In this document: positions 40,367 through 49,495 of the stretch, in pieces
Numbering within the stretch: the first letter of the stretch is position 1
Layout of the letters: each line of letters opens with the position of its first letter
Source of the DNA: Gammaproteobacteria bacterium
GTDB lineage: Bacteria > Pseudomonadota > Gammaproteobacteria > Competibacterales > Competibacteraceae
Direction: 5' to 3'
NCBI GenBank assembly: GCA_024234995.1
Contig: JACKNF010000020.1
Location: 1 to 54,085 of the forward strand
Length of the DNA stretch: 54,085 nt
Program-made: the position numbers and the translations under genes
Notes under the pieces: model-generated
Seen by the model: the letters and a program-made list of their open reading frames with translations, nothing else
The model's database searches: none
Told to the model about the DNA's origin: nothing

Positions 40367-40771
40367 CCCTATCGCCTCATTGGTGGATTGAGGTCAAAAG
40401 ATAGAATATCCATGCACGGAACATTTAAACACTTCCTCTGAGAAATCAATCATTTTTTCGAATAAGCCCTATTGTCTGCAGGCCATCGGTTGGGCAAAAG
40501 CGCAGCGTTGCCCAATGATGAGCCCGGATGGAGGGCTTCACGGTGTTAGCCCAACTGGCTAAGTGCTCAATTCTATTCAGAAACGATATAACCAACGTGG
40601 GATGGGGTAAGTGCTTACCATTCCACCGTTATGGATTGTTTAGCTCCCCCTTCTCCTGCGTGGGAGGATGGCCGGAAAAGGGCGTGAATACTTGCAACTC
40701 CACCATTCGGGCCAGGTGATGTATATTTGAAGGTGACGTCATGACCTGACAAACAGGAAGGAGCATTTACT
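40367..40771. other. 405-bp intergenic region
   Basis: No gene is supported; a 63-codon frame at 40528-40719 has no ribosome site and no family look. The region holds the palindrome at 40490-40515 and a C-run/G-run hairpin near 40641-40670 related to the other dispersed copies. The last 60 bases must carry the promoter of the small downstream gene. Confidence 0.6.
40490..40515. repeat. REP-like palindrome
   Basis: TTGGGCAA and TTGCCCAA form a perfect 8-bp inverted repeat around AAGCGCAGCG. It is intergenic and GC-rich, as expected of repetitive extragenic palindromes. No second copy was noticed in this window. Confidence 0.5.
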
Positions 40772-40972
40772 ATGAAACCTTACCTCATCATCGTGGAAGA
40801 CCCCAGCTCCGATAAACTGCTCAACGCCGCTGTCATTCAGGCTGATAACGAGCAACAGGCAGAGACTCAGTCCCGGCAACTATTTCCCAACCTACCCGGA
40901 CAAGATCTGTGCGTATATGACATACATGAACTGAATCATGATTATCCCGATGGCTGGACCTATCAGGATTAA
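40772..40972 (+). CDS. Small soluble protein of unknown function
   Basis: A 66-residue protein with a strong ribosome site (AGGAAGGAG) before the ATG, which is the main reason to call it real. The sequence starts with KPYLIIVEDPSSDKLLNAAV and continues with a charged helix (DNEQQAETQSRQLFP) and an acidic, aromatic end (NHDYPDGWTYQD). The pattern of strand, helix and strand fits a compact ferredoxin-like or ubiquitin-like small domain. I do not recognise the family. It precedes a coiled-coil protein by about 75 bp. Confidence 0.6.
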   Translation: MKPYLIIVEDPSSDKLLNAAVIQADNEQQAETQSRQLFPNLPGQDLCVYDIHELNHDYPDGWTYQD

Positions 40973-41048
40973 ATATACCCCTACACGGTCAGTGGCGTTT
41001 GTGATCGGCCCTGGCGATTGACTTGAAGTGGCCAAAGAGAATTGCTGC

Positions 41049-41816
41049 ATGGATACCCTAATCGCTGAAACCGATGACGGCGCTGCGGCCGGTATGTCCT
41101 ACGTTTTGAAGGAGGAAGCCCAACTCGCTCAGATTTGGAACACCCAGGACCAGGCCGGACACGAATGCGCTATACAGGAAATTGCCGACCGGTTCAGCGG
41201 AGTACGCCAGCGTCTTGAAGGGATACGCCCTCTTGCCGATACCGCGTGGGAACGGTTCATTACCCTGACCCTAGAGCGAATTCTCTCGGATCATCTCCGC
41301 GGATTCCTTGACGAGATCGGGGAAGAGATGCAAACAGCAACCCAGCAGCTGACTGAGGTCGATTGCGAGATAGACCGTATCCGGTCGTGCATCTATGACA
41401 GGCGGCGGGTGCTGGCGGAAAAGATCTCTCTGCTGGAGTCCCTGGCGCATCGCACCTCGACCCAAAACCATTTAAGCATGATGCTGACCCGGGTCGAAGG
41501 GCTGGAATCCTATCTGCTGGGCCGCAAGGACGTGCCGCCGCAATCCTATGAAATGCATTACAAACGGCATACCAACGCGCCAGGCGACTTGTTGTATCTG
41601 CGGGTGCGGCTGCTGACGACACGTATTGCCTCGGTCGCCGCAAACCGCAGCCGGCATTTAGGTGAACTGGATACCGGATTGACTGAATCGTTGCTGGAAA
41701 TTGAGCAGCTCAAGCTCAGCCTGGCAGCATTTATCGCCCGGATCGAGTGCATGAGCGATATAACCCGCTATTGGCTCGCCTATCTCGATATCGCTACTGA
41801 ACAGACAGTTCCTTAA
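41049..41816 (+). CDS. Coiled-coil protein of unknown function
   Basis: About 255 residues, cytoplasmic (no signal or membrane segment), and mostly helical. Long heptad-like stretches run from about 75 to 150 (LTLERILSDHLRGFLDEIGE, VDCEIDRIRSCIYDRRRVLA) and from about 185 to 245 (LRVRLLTTRIASVAANRSRH, LLEIEQLKLSLAAFIARIE). The ATG at 41049 has AAGAGA upstream; a GTG at 41028 would add seven residues. No known domain was recognised. The shape resembles structural or chromosome/cell-division-associated coiled coils, but nothing in the context tests that. It is convergent with serA, 11 bp apart. Confidence 0.6.
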   Translation: MDTLIAETDDGAAAGMSYVLKEEAQLAQIWNTQDQAGHECAIQEIADRFSGVRQRLEGIRPLADTAWERFITLTLERILSDHLRGFLDEIGEEMQTATQQLTEVDCEIDRIRSCIYDRRRVLAEKISLLESLAHRTSTQNHLSMMLTRVEGLESYLLGRKDVPPQSYEMHYKRHTNAPGDLLYLRVRLLTTRIASVAANRSRHLGELDTGLTESLLEIEQLKLSLAAFIARIECMSDITRYWLAYLDIATEQTVP

Positions 41817-41827
41817 ACCGTTCCCTT

Positions 41828-42991
41828 TTATAAAACCCGCACGCCCAATACACCCTGTACCTCGGCAATCTGCGCCACAACCGTCTCCGGCACGGGTCTG
41901 TCCGTATCAACCAAGGTACAGGCAATTTCACCGCGCGATTTATTGAGCATATCCATAATATTGATGCCGGCCATGGAAATCGCCTTGGAAATCCTTTCGA
42001 TCATATGCGGGACATTGGAGTTGACAATCGCCAGACGGGGCCCTCCGTTGCGCGGCATCGCCATCTCTGGAAAATTCACAGAATTATGCACAACCCCATT
42101 TTCCAGATAGTCACGCATCTGGTCAGCGACCATGATTGCGCAATTATCCTCGGCTTCAACCGTGGACGCGCCCAGATGCGGCAGCATGATCACCCGAGGA
42201 TGGCTTTTTAACCGGCTGGTGGGAAAATCGCAGACGTAGGATTTCAGCTTGCCTGCTTGCAATGCCTCGAACAACGCCTCCTCGTCCACCACACCTTCGC
42301 GCGAGAAGTTCAACAAGGTCAACCCTGGACGGCTGTTTTGCAGAAACTGGGCGTTGACCAAATGACGGGTTGCGTCGTTCAATGGAACATGCAGGGTAAT
42401 GAAATCGGCCTGCGCAGCCATCTCGTTAACACTCAGCACCTGTTCGACCTGTGAGGAAAGCTGCCAGGCGTTACTGACGGTGATATGCGGATCGTAGCCA
42501 ATCACCCGCATCCCCAGCGCACGGGCGGCGTTGGCGACCTTGACGCCGATGGCGCCTAATCCGATCACTCCCAAGGTGCGGTTGGGTAATTCGATGCCGA
42601 CAAACTGCTTCTTGCCGGATTCGACTTGCTTGGATAATTCGGCATCATTACCTTGCAGGTTGCGCGCATAGTCCCAGCCAGCGCAGATGTTGCGCGCCGA
42701 CAGCAACATACCGGCGATCACCAGTTCCTTGACTGCATTGGCGTTGGCACCGGGGGCATTAAACACGCAGATGCCCTTAGCGGTCATCTGGGGAACCGGG
42801 ATATTGTTAACACCGGCGCCTGCGCGACCGATCGCCTTGAGACTCGCAGGAATCGGCCAGTCATGCATCTTAAAGGAACGCAGCAATACTCCATCGGGAT
42901 GGGTGATTTCCGAAGCAATCTCGTAACGGTCGCGGGGAAGGCGTTCCAAACCGGAAACACTGATACTATTCAAAGTCAGGATCTTGTACAT
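41828..42991 (-). CDS. serA: D-3-phosphoglycerate dehydrogenase
   Basis: A 387-residue NAD-dependent enzyme for the first step of serine synthesis from 3-phosphoglycerate. Visible features are GRAGAGVNNIPV in the substrate domain, the Rossmann motif VIGLGAIGVKVANAA, the catalytic Arg in NFSREGVVDE and His in LPHLGAST, and a C-terminal ACT domain (about 315-387) that usually binds serine for feedback inhibition. It matches the short form of the enzyme. The gene follows serC on the same strand with 97 bp between them, which include a GC-rich hairpin repeat, so the two probably form a serC-serA operon. Confidence 0.93.
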   Translation of the reverse strand: MYKILTLNSISVSGLERLPRDRYEIASEITHPDGVLLRSFKMHDWPIPASLKAIGRAGAGVNNIPVPQMTAKGICVFNAPGANANAVKELVIAGMLLSARNICAGWDYARNLQGNDAELSKQVESGKKQFVGIELPNRTLGVIGLGAIGVKVANAARALGMRVIGYDPHITVSNAWQLSSQVEQVLSVNEMAAQADFITLHVPLNDATRHLVNAQFLQNSRPGLTLLNFSREGVVDEEALFEALQAGKLKSYVCDFPTSRLKSHPRVIMLPHLGASTVEAEDNCAIMVADQMRDYLENGVVHNSVNFPEMAMPRNGGPRLAIVNSNVPHMIERISKAISMAGINIMDMLNKSRGEIACTLVDTDRPVPETVVAQIAEVQGVLGVRVL

Positions 42992-43058
42992 CGTCTTGCA
43001 ATCGAGTTAGGTAAGAAGCACTCCTCCTTGCGGGGAAGAGTCCACTGGACACCCTCCC

Positions 43059-43070
43059 CCTCGCGGAGGA
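43059..43070. repeat. GC-rich hairpin repeat between serC and serA
   Basis: CCCTC-GCG-GAGG within a longer C-rich/G-rich stretch (43021-43080) resembles the dispersed hairpins at 19572 and 24712. It lies between two genes on the same strand, so if it stops transcription it would lower serA relative to serC. Confidence 0.45.
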
Positions 43071-43088
43071 AGGTGGCGATGGGGGTCA

Positions 43089-44168
43089 TTAACCTCGCCG
43101 TTTCTGGAAATCCGCCATGAAACCGGCCAGTGCCTTGACGCCTTCAACCGGCATAGCATTGTAGATGCTAGCGCGCATCCCACCGACTGAACGATGGCCA
43201 GCCAGGGTTAATAAGCCAGCAGCCTTGGCCTCCGCCAGGAACGGCTTGTCCAATGCCGCGTCAGGCAAGGTGAACGGCACATTCATCCACGAACGATAGG
43301 CCGGATCAACTGGGTTTTTGTAAAAGCCGGATTCGTCAATTGCTTTGTACAGCAGATCAGCTTTGGCTTTATTGCGTTCACCCATCGCTGCCAAGCCACC
43401 CTGGGCTTTCATCCATTGGAATACCAAGCCAGCAATATACCAAGCGTAGGTCGGCGGCGTATTGTACATGGACCCTTCCTTGGCCATCGCTGCGTAATCC
43501 AGCATAGTGGGGGTTCCGGAGACGGTTTGCCCCATCAGGTCCTCACGGACCAGGACGATGGTCAATCCTGCTGGCCCGATATTTTTCTGAGCACCGGCGT
43601 AGATAACCCCAAACTTGCTCACGTCGATCGGGCGGGACAGGATAGTGGATGAGAAATCCGCCGCCAAGGGCATATCTACTTCGGGAATCGTATGCATTTC
43701 GACGCCGTTAATCGTTTCATTGGGCGTGTAGTGCAAATAGGCGGCTTCTGGGTCGCACTTCCAGGTTTCACGGCCAGGAACCGTGGTGAAGTTGACCGGT
43801 TCGGAACTGGCAGCGACATTGACCTGGCAGAATTTCTTAGCTTCGGCAATAGCTTTCTTCGACCATTGCCCCGTGTTGAGATAGTCTGCCTTGTTTTTGC
43901 CGCGCAGTAGATTCATGGGAATCATCGCGAACTGGCTGGAAGCACCGCCCTGCAGAAATAGCACCTTGTAATTTGCCGGAACGCTGAGCAGTTCGCGCAG
44001 ATCTGCTTCGGCCTGTTCGGCGATGGAGACAAATTCCTTGCCGCGATGACTCATTTCCATCACCGACATGCCGGAACCGCGCCAGTCGAGCATCTCGGCT
44101 TTGGCCTGTTCCAGAACCGCCTCAGGCAACATGGCGGGACCTGCACTAAAATTATAGGGACGTGGCAT
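43089..44168 (-). CDS. serC: Phosphoserine aminotransferase
   Basis: A 359-residue PLP enzyme that converts 3-phosphohydroxypyruvate to phosphoserine (and acts on 3-hydroxy-4-phosphohydroxythreonine in PLP synthesis). The start region PRPYNFSAGPAMLPEAVLEQ is diagnostic; FLQGGASSQFAMIPMNLL and the PLP-binding lysine in GAQKNIGPAG are intact, and RASIYNAMPVEGVKAL lies near the C terminus. GAAGGA precedes the chosen ATG by nine bases; an ATG three codons earlier overlaps that site. It is upstream of serA on the same strand and divergent from an EamA transporter. Confidence 0.95.
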   Translation of the reverse strand: MPRPYNFSAGPAMLPEAVLEQAKAEMLDWRGSGMSVMEMSHRGKEFVSIAEQAEADLRELLSVPANYKVLFLQGGASSQFAMIPMNLLRGKNKADYLNTGQWSKKAIAEAKKFCQVNVAASSEPVNFTTVPGRETWKCDPEAAYLHYTPNETINGVEMHTIPEVDMPLAADFSSTILSRPIDVSKFGVIYAGAQKNIGPAGLTIVLVREDLMGQTVSGTPTMLDYAAMAKEGSMYNTPPTYAWYIAGLVFQWMKAQGGLAAMGERNKAKADLLYKAIDESGFYKNPVDPAYRSWMNVPFTLPDAALDKPFLAEAKAAGLLTLAGHRSVGGMRASIYNAMPVEGVKALAGFMADFQKRRG

Positions 44169-44318
44169 TTTGAACATCCTTCATGACCGCGGAGAAACGC
44201 GGCGCATGGTAGCAGAAACACCTCATTTCGGGTAATGGATCACGCCGCCGCAGCGAGCCGCACCGGCTTCAACAACTCAAAAAATTTAAAGCGACTCACT
44301 CAAAGCGGTTTACCACCC

Positions 44319-45188
44319 ATGAAACCAGAATTACCCCTAAAACGTATCTATCCATTCCTATTTGTTTTTTTATGGAGCACTGGCTTTATCGGCGCCCGGT
44401 TTGGTTTGCCGTTCTCCGAGCCATTATCTTTTCTGCTCACCCGTTATCTTTGTGTCATCGCCTTAATGATGCTGATTGCCGTATTGAGTCACGCTCCGTG
44501 GCCAAAAGAACCCAGCCAATGGTGGCATATCGGCGTATCCGGAGTGCTGATCCACGCCACTTATCTAGGAGGCGTATTTCTGTCAATCAAGCATGGCTTG
44601 CCAGCGGGCATTACCGCGCTGGTGGTCGGCATGCAACCATTGCTCACCGCTCTCAGCGCCGGCTGGCTTCTTGGAGAACAGGTCAGCGTGCGGCAATGGA
44701 CCGGTCTGGCATTGGGGTTCACTGGGCTAGCGCTGGTGGTATCCGGCAAGTTCGGAATTGATACCGGACTCGGGCCGATGCTCGTTCCGGCGTTGGTAGC
44801 ATTATTGGGGATTACCGCCGGGACGCTGTATCAGAAGCGTTTTTGCACGGGGTTCGATCTACGCACCGGCTCGGTCATTCAATTTATCCCGAGCGCTATC
44901 GTCACCGCTGCCGCCATCGCTCTATTTACAGAGTTCCAGATTACCTGGACCGGCCAATTCGTGTTTGCGCTCGGCTGGCTGGTGTTCGTGCTGTCCATTG
45001 GCGCGATCAGCCTATTAAACCTGCTCATTCACAGCGGCAGCGCCGTAAACGTCGCCAGCCTGTTTTACCTGACGCCCTTGAGCACCGCACTGATCGCCTG
45101 GGTAATATTTGGCGAGACGCTCCCGCCCGTCTCCCTGGCCGGCATGGTACTGGCGGTAGGGGGTGTCTATCAGGTTGTCCGGCGCTAG
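44319..45188 (+). CDS. EamA-family (DMT) transporter
   Basis: A 289-residue inner-membrane protein with ten predicted helices in two EamA repeats. Typical stretches are YPFLFVFLWSTGFIGARFGL, GLPAGITALVVGMQPLLTAL, LGEQVSVRQWTGLALGFTGL and, near the end, LAGMVLAVGGVYQVV. The chosen ATG opens directly into a short basic leader and TM1; a start at 44235 adds 28 residues with no homology look. No strong ribosome site precedes either. The substrate is unknown. It is divergent from serC; export of amino acids is typical of the family, which is only a hint. Confidence 0.85.
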   Translation: MKPELPLKRIYPFLFVFLWSTGFIGARFGLPFSEPLSFLLTRYLCVIALMMLIAVLSHAPWPKEPSQWWHIGVSGVLIHATYLGGVFLSIKHGLPAGITALVVGMQPLLTALSAGWLLGEQVSVRQWTGLALGFTGLALVVSGKFGIDTGLGPMLVPALVALLGITAGTLYQKRFCTGFDLRTGSVIQFIPSAIVTAAAIALFTEFQITWTGQFVFALGWLVFVLSIGAISLLNLLIHSGSAVNVASLFYLTPLSTALIAWVIFGETLPPVSLAGMVLAVGGVYQVVRR

Positions 45189-45258
45189 GGAGAGGCACAT
45201 CCTTGGCGAGAGAACTTGCTTCTCCTCACGGATGCAGGGTTCGAGGAATGATTATGCA

Positions 45259-45603
45259 TTACAGCATATTCAATTCCAGCTTGGCGCGCATTGACATCAA
45301 TTCAGGCGTCCACGGCGGCTCCCAAACCAATTGAACATTGACGGATTCCACACCGGCAACATGACGAACCGCGTTTTCGACCCATTCCGGCATCGAACCC
45401 GCCACCGGACAACCCGGCGCGGTCAGGGTCATCTTAATATCCGCGTGATCACCGAGCGGATCGACATCCAAGCCGTAGATCAGTCCCAGTTCATAAATGT
45501 TGACTGGAATTTCAGGATCATAAACGGTTTTGATCGCGTCGATCACCCGGGCTTCCATTTCGTCAGCATCAGGGATCGCCGGCACCGCGTGAGTTTCAGT
45601 CAT
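45259..45603 (-). CDS. sufT: SufT-like DUF59/MIP18 Fe-S assembly protein
   Basis: A 114-residue DUF59 protein, last gene of the suf operon. Motifs are IKTVYDPEIPVNIYELGLIY and MTLTAPGCPVAGSMPEWV, the single conserved Cys of the family being in the latter. SufT supports maturation of Fe-S proteins when demand is high. GGGAGG lies eight bases before the ATG at 45603. It follows the sufU-like gene by 31 bp on the same strand. Confidence 0.9.
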   Translation of the reverse strand: MTETHAVPAIPDADEMEARVIDAIKTVYDPEIPVNIYELGLIYGLDVDPLGDHADIKMTLTAPGCPVAGSMPEWVENAVRHVAGVESVNVQLVWEPPWTPELMSMRAKLELNML

Positions 45604-45634
45604 AATCAAAGCCTCCCTTAGAGAAGAATACCGT

Positions 45635-46078
45635 TCACTCAGTCGCTACCGCTTCCTTGCGCTCCTCCAGCGCCGCACGCACCGCATGCCAAGCCAAGGT
45701 GGCGCATTTGACCCGGCTGGGATAATCACGCACTCCAGCTAATACGCTGAGCTTACCCAGCCCTTTCGGGCATTCACATTCCGTCGTCACCACGTCATGG
45801 AACGCTTCAAACAAGTGTTCTATCTCAGCAACTGGCTTGCCTTTAAGCGCTTCAGTCATCAGCGAAGCAGAGGCACTGGAAATCGCGCAGCCCGCGCCCT
45901 GAAAGGAAATATCCCGGATCACCTCATCTTCAATGTCCAGATATACGCTGATCCGGTCGCCGCACAGCGGATTGATGCCATTGGCCTGATGGGTGGGCTG
46001 CGAAATGACACGGAAATTCCGGGGCCGCTTGTTGTGGTCCAGGATCACTTCTTGGTAGAGATCACGCAGGTCGTTCAT
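45635..46078 (-). CDS. sufU: SufU/IscU-like Fe-S scaffold or sulfur-transfer protein
   Basis: A 147-residue SufU-type protein. Cysteines C39 (NPLCGD, with D41), C64 (GAGCAIS) and C125 (RVKCATLAW) match the metal or cluster ligands of the family, and the insertion between C64 and C125 marks SufU rather than IscU. SufU takes sulfur from the cysteine desulfurase SufS. The start at 46078 (MNDLRDLYQEVI) overlaps the sufS stop by four bases (ATGA), so a longer frame reading into sufS is not used. Confidence 0.9.
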   Translation of the reverse strand: MNDLRDLYQEVILDHNKRPRNFRVISQPTHQANGINPLCGDRISVYLDIEDEVIRDISFQGAGCAISSASASLMTEALKGKPVAEIEHLFEAFHDVVTTECECPKGLGKLSVLAGVRDYPSRVKCATLAWHAVRAALEERKEAVATE

Positions 46079-47355
46079 AGCTCGAACATTTCCTTCACTT
46101 TCCAAAGGGCCGCGACCAGGACATCGACCTCGTCGCGGGTGTTGTAAACGGCGAACGACGCCCGCGCCGTGGCGGGGACGCCGTAATGCTGCATGACCGG
46201 TTGGGCGCAATGATGGCCTGCCCGGACGGCCACTCCCTCGCGGTCGAGGATGGTACCGATATCGTGAGGGTGAATCCCTTGCAGGGTAAACGCAATCAGC
46301 GCGGCCTTGTTACGCGCGGTACCCATGATCTTGAGACCGGGGATTTCGCTGAGACGGGTGGTCGTGTACTCCAACAATGCATGCTCATGGGCGGCAACCC
46401 GGTCCAGGCCAATAGCATTCAGCCAATCGAGCGCTGCACCCAGCCCGATCACCCCGGCAATGTTCGGCGTACCGGCCTCGAACTTATTGGGCAGTTCAGC
46501 ATATTCAGTCTTTTCAAACGTCACTAGGCTGATCATATCGCCGCCGCTCTGATACGGCGGCATCGCTTCCAGCAAAGTTTTCTTGCCGTACAGCACCCCG
46601 GCGCCGCTTGGACCATAAATCTTGTGCGCGGAAAAGGCGTAAAACTCACAGTCCAGTTCCTGCACGTCTACTGCGAGATGCGGGACCGATTGCGCACCAT
46701 CGACCAGTACCGGAATGCCCCGTGCGTGGGCCAGGCCGATCATTTGTTTGGCCGGATTGAGCGTGCCGAGAGCGTTGGATAGATGGACAAATGCGACGAG
46801 TTTAACTCGCCCGCTATCCAGCAACCGTTCGTACTCTTCCAGGATCAACTCACCCGCATCGGTGAACGGCACCACCTTCAACACCGCCCCAGTGCGCTCG
46901 CACAGCAATTGCCAGGGGACGATATTGGAATGATGCTCCATACCGGTAATGACAATCTCATCGCCCGCCTTGACTGCGCGACCCCCAAAGCTGCTGGCCA
47001 CGAGGTTAATGCTTTCGGTGGTGCTACGGGTGAAAATGATCTCCTGAACACTGGCAGCATTCAGAAAAGCCCGTACTTTTTCCCGCGCCCCTTCATAGGC
47101 AGCGGTCGAGCGCTCCGATAGCAAGTGAACGCCACGATGGATATTGGCGTAGTAACCGGTATAGCACTCATTGATCGCGTCGATTACCGCCTTGGGTTTC
47201 TGTACCGAAGCCGCATTGTCCAGATAGACCAGCGGTTTGCCGTGAACCTGCTGGCGCAGGATCGGAAAGTCGGCGCGGATGCGGGCGATATCCAGTTCGC
47301 CCAGCGGAGGACTGATCGCGGGGGTTCTGGAATGCAGGGCGCTCATGTCGTTCAT
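46075..47355 (-). CDS. sufS: Cysteine desulfurase, SufS type
   Basis: A 426-residue PLP enzyme that removes sulfur from cysteine for Fe-S cluster assembly. The PLP lysine is in SAHKIYGPSG (about K245) and the catalytic cysteine in RAGHHCAQP (about C383), the latter in the short-loop context of group II desulfurases. EHHSNIVPWQ is the conserved PLP-stacking His segment. Both ends overlap neighbours by four bases (sufD before it and sufU after), implying tightly coupled translation. Confidence 0.95.
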   Translation of the reverse strand: MNDMSALHSRTPAISPPLGELDIARIRADFPILRQQVHGKPLVYLDNAASVQKPKAVIDAINECYTGYYANIHRGVHLLSERSTAAYEGAREKVRAFLNAASVQEIIFTRSTTESINLVASSFGGRAVKAGDEIVITGMEHHSNIVPWQLLCERTGAVLKVVPFTDAGELILEEYERLLDSGRVKLVAFVHLSNALGTLNPAKQMIGLAHARGIPVLVDGAQSVPHLAVDVQELDCEFYAFSAHKIYGPSGAGVLYGKKTLLEAMPPYQSGGDMISLVTFEKTEYAELPNKFEAGTPNIAGVIGLGAALDWLNAIGLDRVAAHEHALLEYTTTRLSEIPGLKIMGTARNKAALIAFTLQGIHPHDIGTILDREGVAVRAGHHCAQPVMQHYGVPATARASFAVYNTRDEVDVLVAALWKVKEMFEL

Positions 47356-48659
47356 GCTGCCTCCATAATATCCAACGCCAGATGGTCAGCCAGCACGTGC
47401 GCCAAGCGCTCGCGCAACGGCGTTAGGCGAATACGGTTCAGACTGTCATTAGCAAACGCGTGAACCAGCAAGGCGCGGGCTTGAGCAGCAGGAATGCCGC
47501 GCGCACGCAAGTAGAACTCCGCGTCGGGATCGAGAAAGCCGGTGCTGGAGCCATGTCCGCATTTTACATCGTCAGCCAGGATTTCCAGCCGGGGATTGGC
47601 GTTAGCATGCGCCTGTTTGGATAGCAGCAGGTTGCGATTCGCTTGGCGGGCATCGGTTTTCTGGGCGTGCTGGCGCACATGAATCATGCCATCGAAAACC
47701 GTGTGTGCCTTGCTATCCAGCACACTCTTGAAAATTTGTTCGCTGGTTCCGCGAGGCTGGGCATGCTCGACCCGGATATGGATATCGCTGAACTGGGTAT
47801 CACGCACCAGGGTCAAGCCGTTGAGGCTGCAATGAGCGCCTTCGCCGTCGAGCAGCGCCTCTAAATCGGTACGCGCCAGTTGAGCGCCGATGGATAACAG
47901 ATGGAGGTGCGCCTGACTGTCGCGGCCTTGCTGGACTCGAACGCCACCGAGGTGAAACGCCTGTAGCGATTCTTCCTGAATTTGGTGGTAATCCAATACT
48001 GCGCCAGCGCCGAGTTGCAATTCAGCGACAGGCACGTTCAGATAGCGGCCCGTACCGCGGTACTCGACGACCACCGTGGCTTGAGTGCTGTCTTCCAGCG
48101 CTAGCAGCAGCCGTGGATGAACCGCGCTATCGCCGCCTGTGGCGTAGAACACCAAATGGATCGGCGCATCGACCACTGTTCCATGCGGCAGGCCAATAAA
48201 AGCACCGTCTTCCCAAAAGGCAGTATTGAGCGCGGCGAATGCATGATTTTCTAACCCCGGCAAGCGGTCCAGATACGGCTCGACCCATTCCGGGTGGGTC
48301 AACAGTGCTTGGCCCAGGCTGGCAACCAATGCCTGGTTAGGCAATGCATGCAATCGGGACAGCTTGGGGGCAAAACGGCCATTGACAAACACAAGCCGGT
48401 GCGCCGGCGTGTCCAGCGCCGGCAGCGCTTCCGCATCGACCACCGCATCCGCCGGTTGCTGGAAGGCAATCGCCTGCAAGGCACTCAGGTCCGTTAACCG
48501 CCAAGCTTCCTGCTGACGGGCTGGTAAACCCAACGCCGTGAAACGATCAAATGCGGTGCGGCGCAAACGGGCAATGGCATCCGGTTCGCGGCGATTCGTC
48601 ATGAAGGCGGCAAAGCGCTGGCGATAAGGATCGGAGAAGAGCGGTGCAACGGCGGTCAT
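47352..48659 (-). CDS. sufD: Fe-S assembly protein SufD
   Basis: A 435-residue SufD, which partners SufB and the ATPase SufC in the SufBC2D scaffold. Evidence is the beta-helix-type core with VVEYRGTGRYLNVPVAELQL and the conserved end: FDGMIHVRQHAQKTDARQAN, LADDVKCGHGSSTGFLD (the Cys and His that face SufB), and FYLRARGIPAAQARALLVHAF. The start is the ATG at 48659; a longer frame runs into sufC. It begins ten bases after the sufC stop. Confidence 0.93.
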   Translation of the reverse strand: MTAVAPLFSDPYRQRFAAFMTNRREPDAIARLRRTAFDRFTALGLPARQQEAWRLTDLSALQAIAFQQPADAVVDAEALPALDTPAHRLVFVNGRFAPKLSRLHALPNQALVASLGQALLTHPEWVEPYLDRLPGLENHAFAALNTAFWEDGAFIGLPHGTVVDAPIHLVFYATGGDSAVHPRLLLALEDSTQATVVVEYRGTGRYLNVPVAELQLGAGAVLDYHQIQEESLQAFHLGGVRVQQGRDSQAHLHLLSIGAQLARTDLEALLDGEGAHCSLNGLTLVRDTQFSDIHIRVEHAQPRGTSEQIFKSVLDSKAHTVFDGMIHVRQHAQKTDARQANRNLLLSKQAHANANPRLEILADDVKCGHGSSTGFLDPDAEFYLRARGIPAAQARALLVHAFANDSLNRIRLTPLRERLAHVLADHLALDIMEAA

Positions 48660-48669
48660 GGTGTTTCCC

Positions 48670-49437
48670 TCAAGCCGCCCGGCGCGCCCGGCCGGGTTCT
48701 TCGTTGTACAGCGCGTAGCCTTGTTTCTCCAGTTCCATCGCCAAATCCTTGCCACCGGAGCGGACAATCTTGCCATTGACCAGAACATGGACGTGATCCG
48801 GAACAATGTAATCCAGTAGACGCTGATAGTGGGTAATCACGAGGAAACCGCGTTCCGGGCTGCGCAAAGCATTGACACCATCAGCGACGACTTTCAAGGC
48901 ATCGATATCCAGCCCGGAGTCGGTTTCATCCATAACGGCAAACCGGGGCTGCAATACCGCCATCTGGAAAACTTCATTACGCTTTTTTTCGCCGCCGGAG
49001 AAGCCTTCGTTCACCGAACGCTTAAGCATGGATTCATCCATCTTGACCAGCGCCATGCGTTCATTCACCAGCTCCCAGAAATCCATCGCGTCCACCGGTG
49101 ACTCGCCACGATACTTACGCACCGCATTGACTGCCGCTTTCAAGAAATACAGGTTGGCAACGCCGGGGATTTCCACCGGGTATTGAAAGGCCAGAAACAG
49201 CCCTTCGCAGGCGCGAGTTTCCGGGTCCATCTCCAGCAGGTTTTTGCCATCAAAAAGAATTTCGCCACCGGTGACGGTATAGCCTTCTCGTCCAGCAATG
49301 ACATTGGCCAGCGTACTCTTGCCGGAGCCATTTGGTCCCATGATGGCGTGGGTTTCACCAGGGTGGATGACAAGGTCGATGCCTTTGAGAATCTCCCGGC
49401 CTTCGACGGTGACGTGCAGATTGCGAATGTCCAGCAT
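48670..49437 (-). CDS. sufC: Fe-S assembly ATPase SufC
   Basis: A 255-residue ABC-type ATPase that drives the SufBCD scaffold. Walker A is GPNGSGKSTLAN, the signature is GFSGGEKKRNE, Walker B is FAVMDETDSGLDIDAL, and the switch His is in VITHYQ. It is the first suf gene here. The expected sufB is missing immediately upstream: 150 bp of noncoding sequence and then an unrelated TOPRIM gene. A palindrome that resembles IscR-type operators lies 59 bp before the start. GGGAG is the likely ribosome site, at a long spacing. Confidence 0.95.
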   Translation of the reverse strand: MLDIRNLHVTVEGREILKGIDLVIHPGETHAIMGPNGSGKSTLANVIAGREGYTVTGGEILFDGKNLLEMDPETRACEGLFLAFQYPVEIPGVANLYFLKAAVNAVRKYRGESPVDAMDFWELVNERMALVKMDESMLKRSVNEGFSGGEKKRNEVFQMAVLQPRFAVMDETDSGLDIDALKVVADGVNALRSPERGFLVITHYQRLLDYIVPDHVHVLVNGKIVRSGGKDLAMELEKQGYALYNEEPGRARRAA

Positions 49438-49495
49438 GGCGTATGGATTCTCCCTGGTTTCAGAAGCCTTGTGATCAGCATGGCGGATCTAATCG

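Noticed and set aside
40528..40719. 63-codon frame in the gap after the Bax1-like gene
   Set aside because: No ribosome site, overlaps an intergenic hairpin repeat, and its composition is not protein-like.
46079..46210. Longer start for sufU inside sufS
   Set aside because: The extension is Arg/Gly/Pro-rich and out of frame with sufS; the family start MNDLRDLYQ lies at 46078.
48660..48806. Longer start for sufD inside sufC
   Set aside because: The extension overlaps sufC coding sequence and has no SufD similarity; MTAVAPLFSD at 48659 is the natural start.
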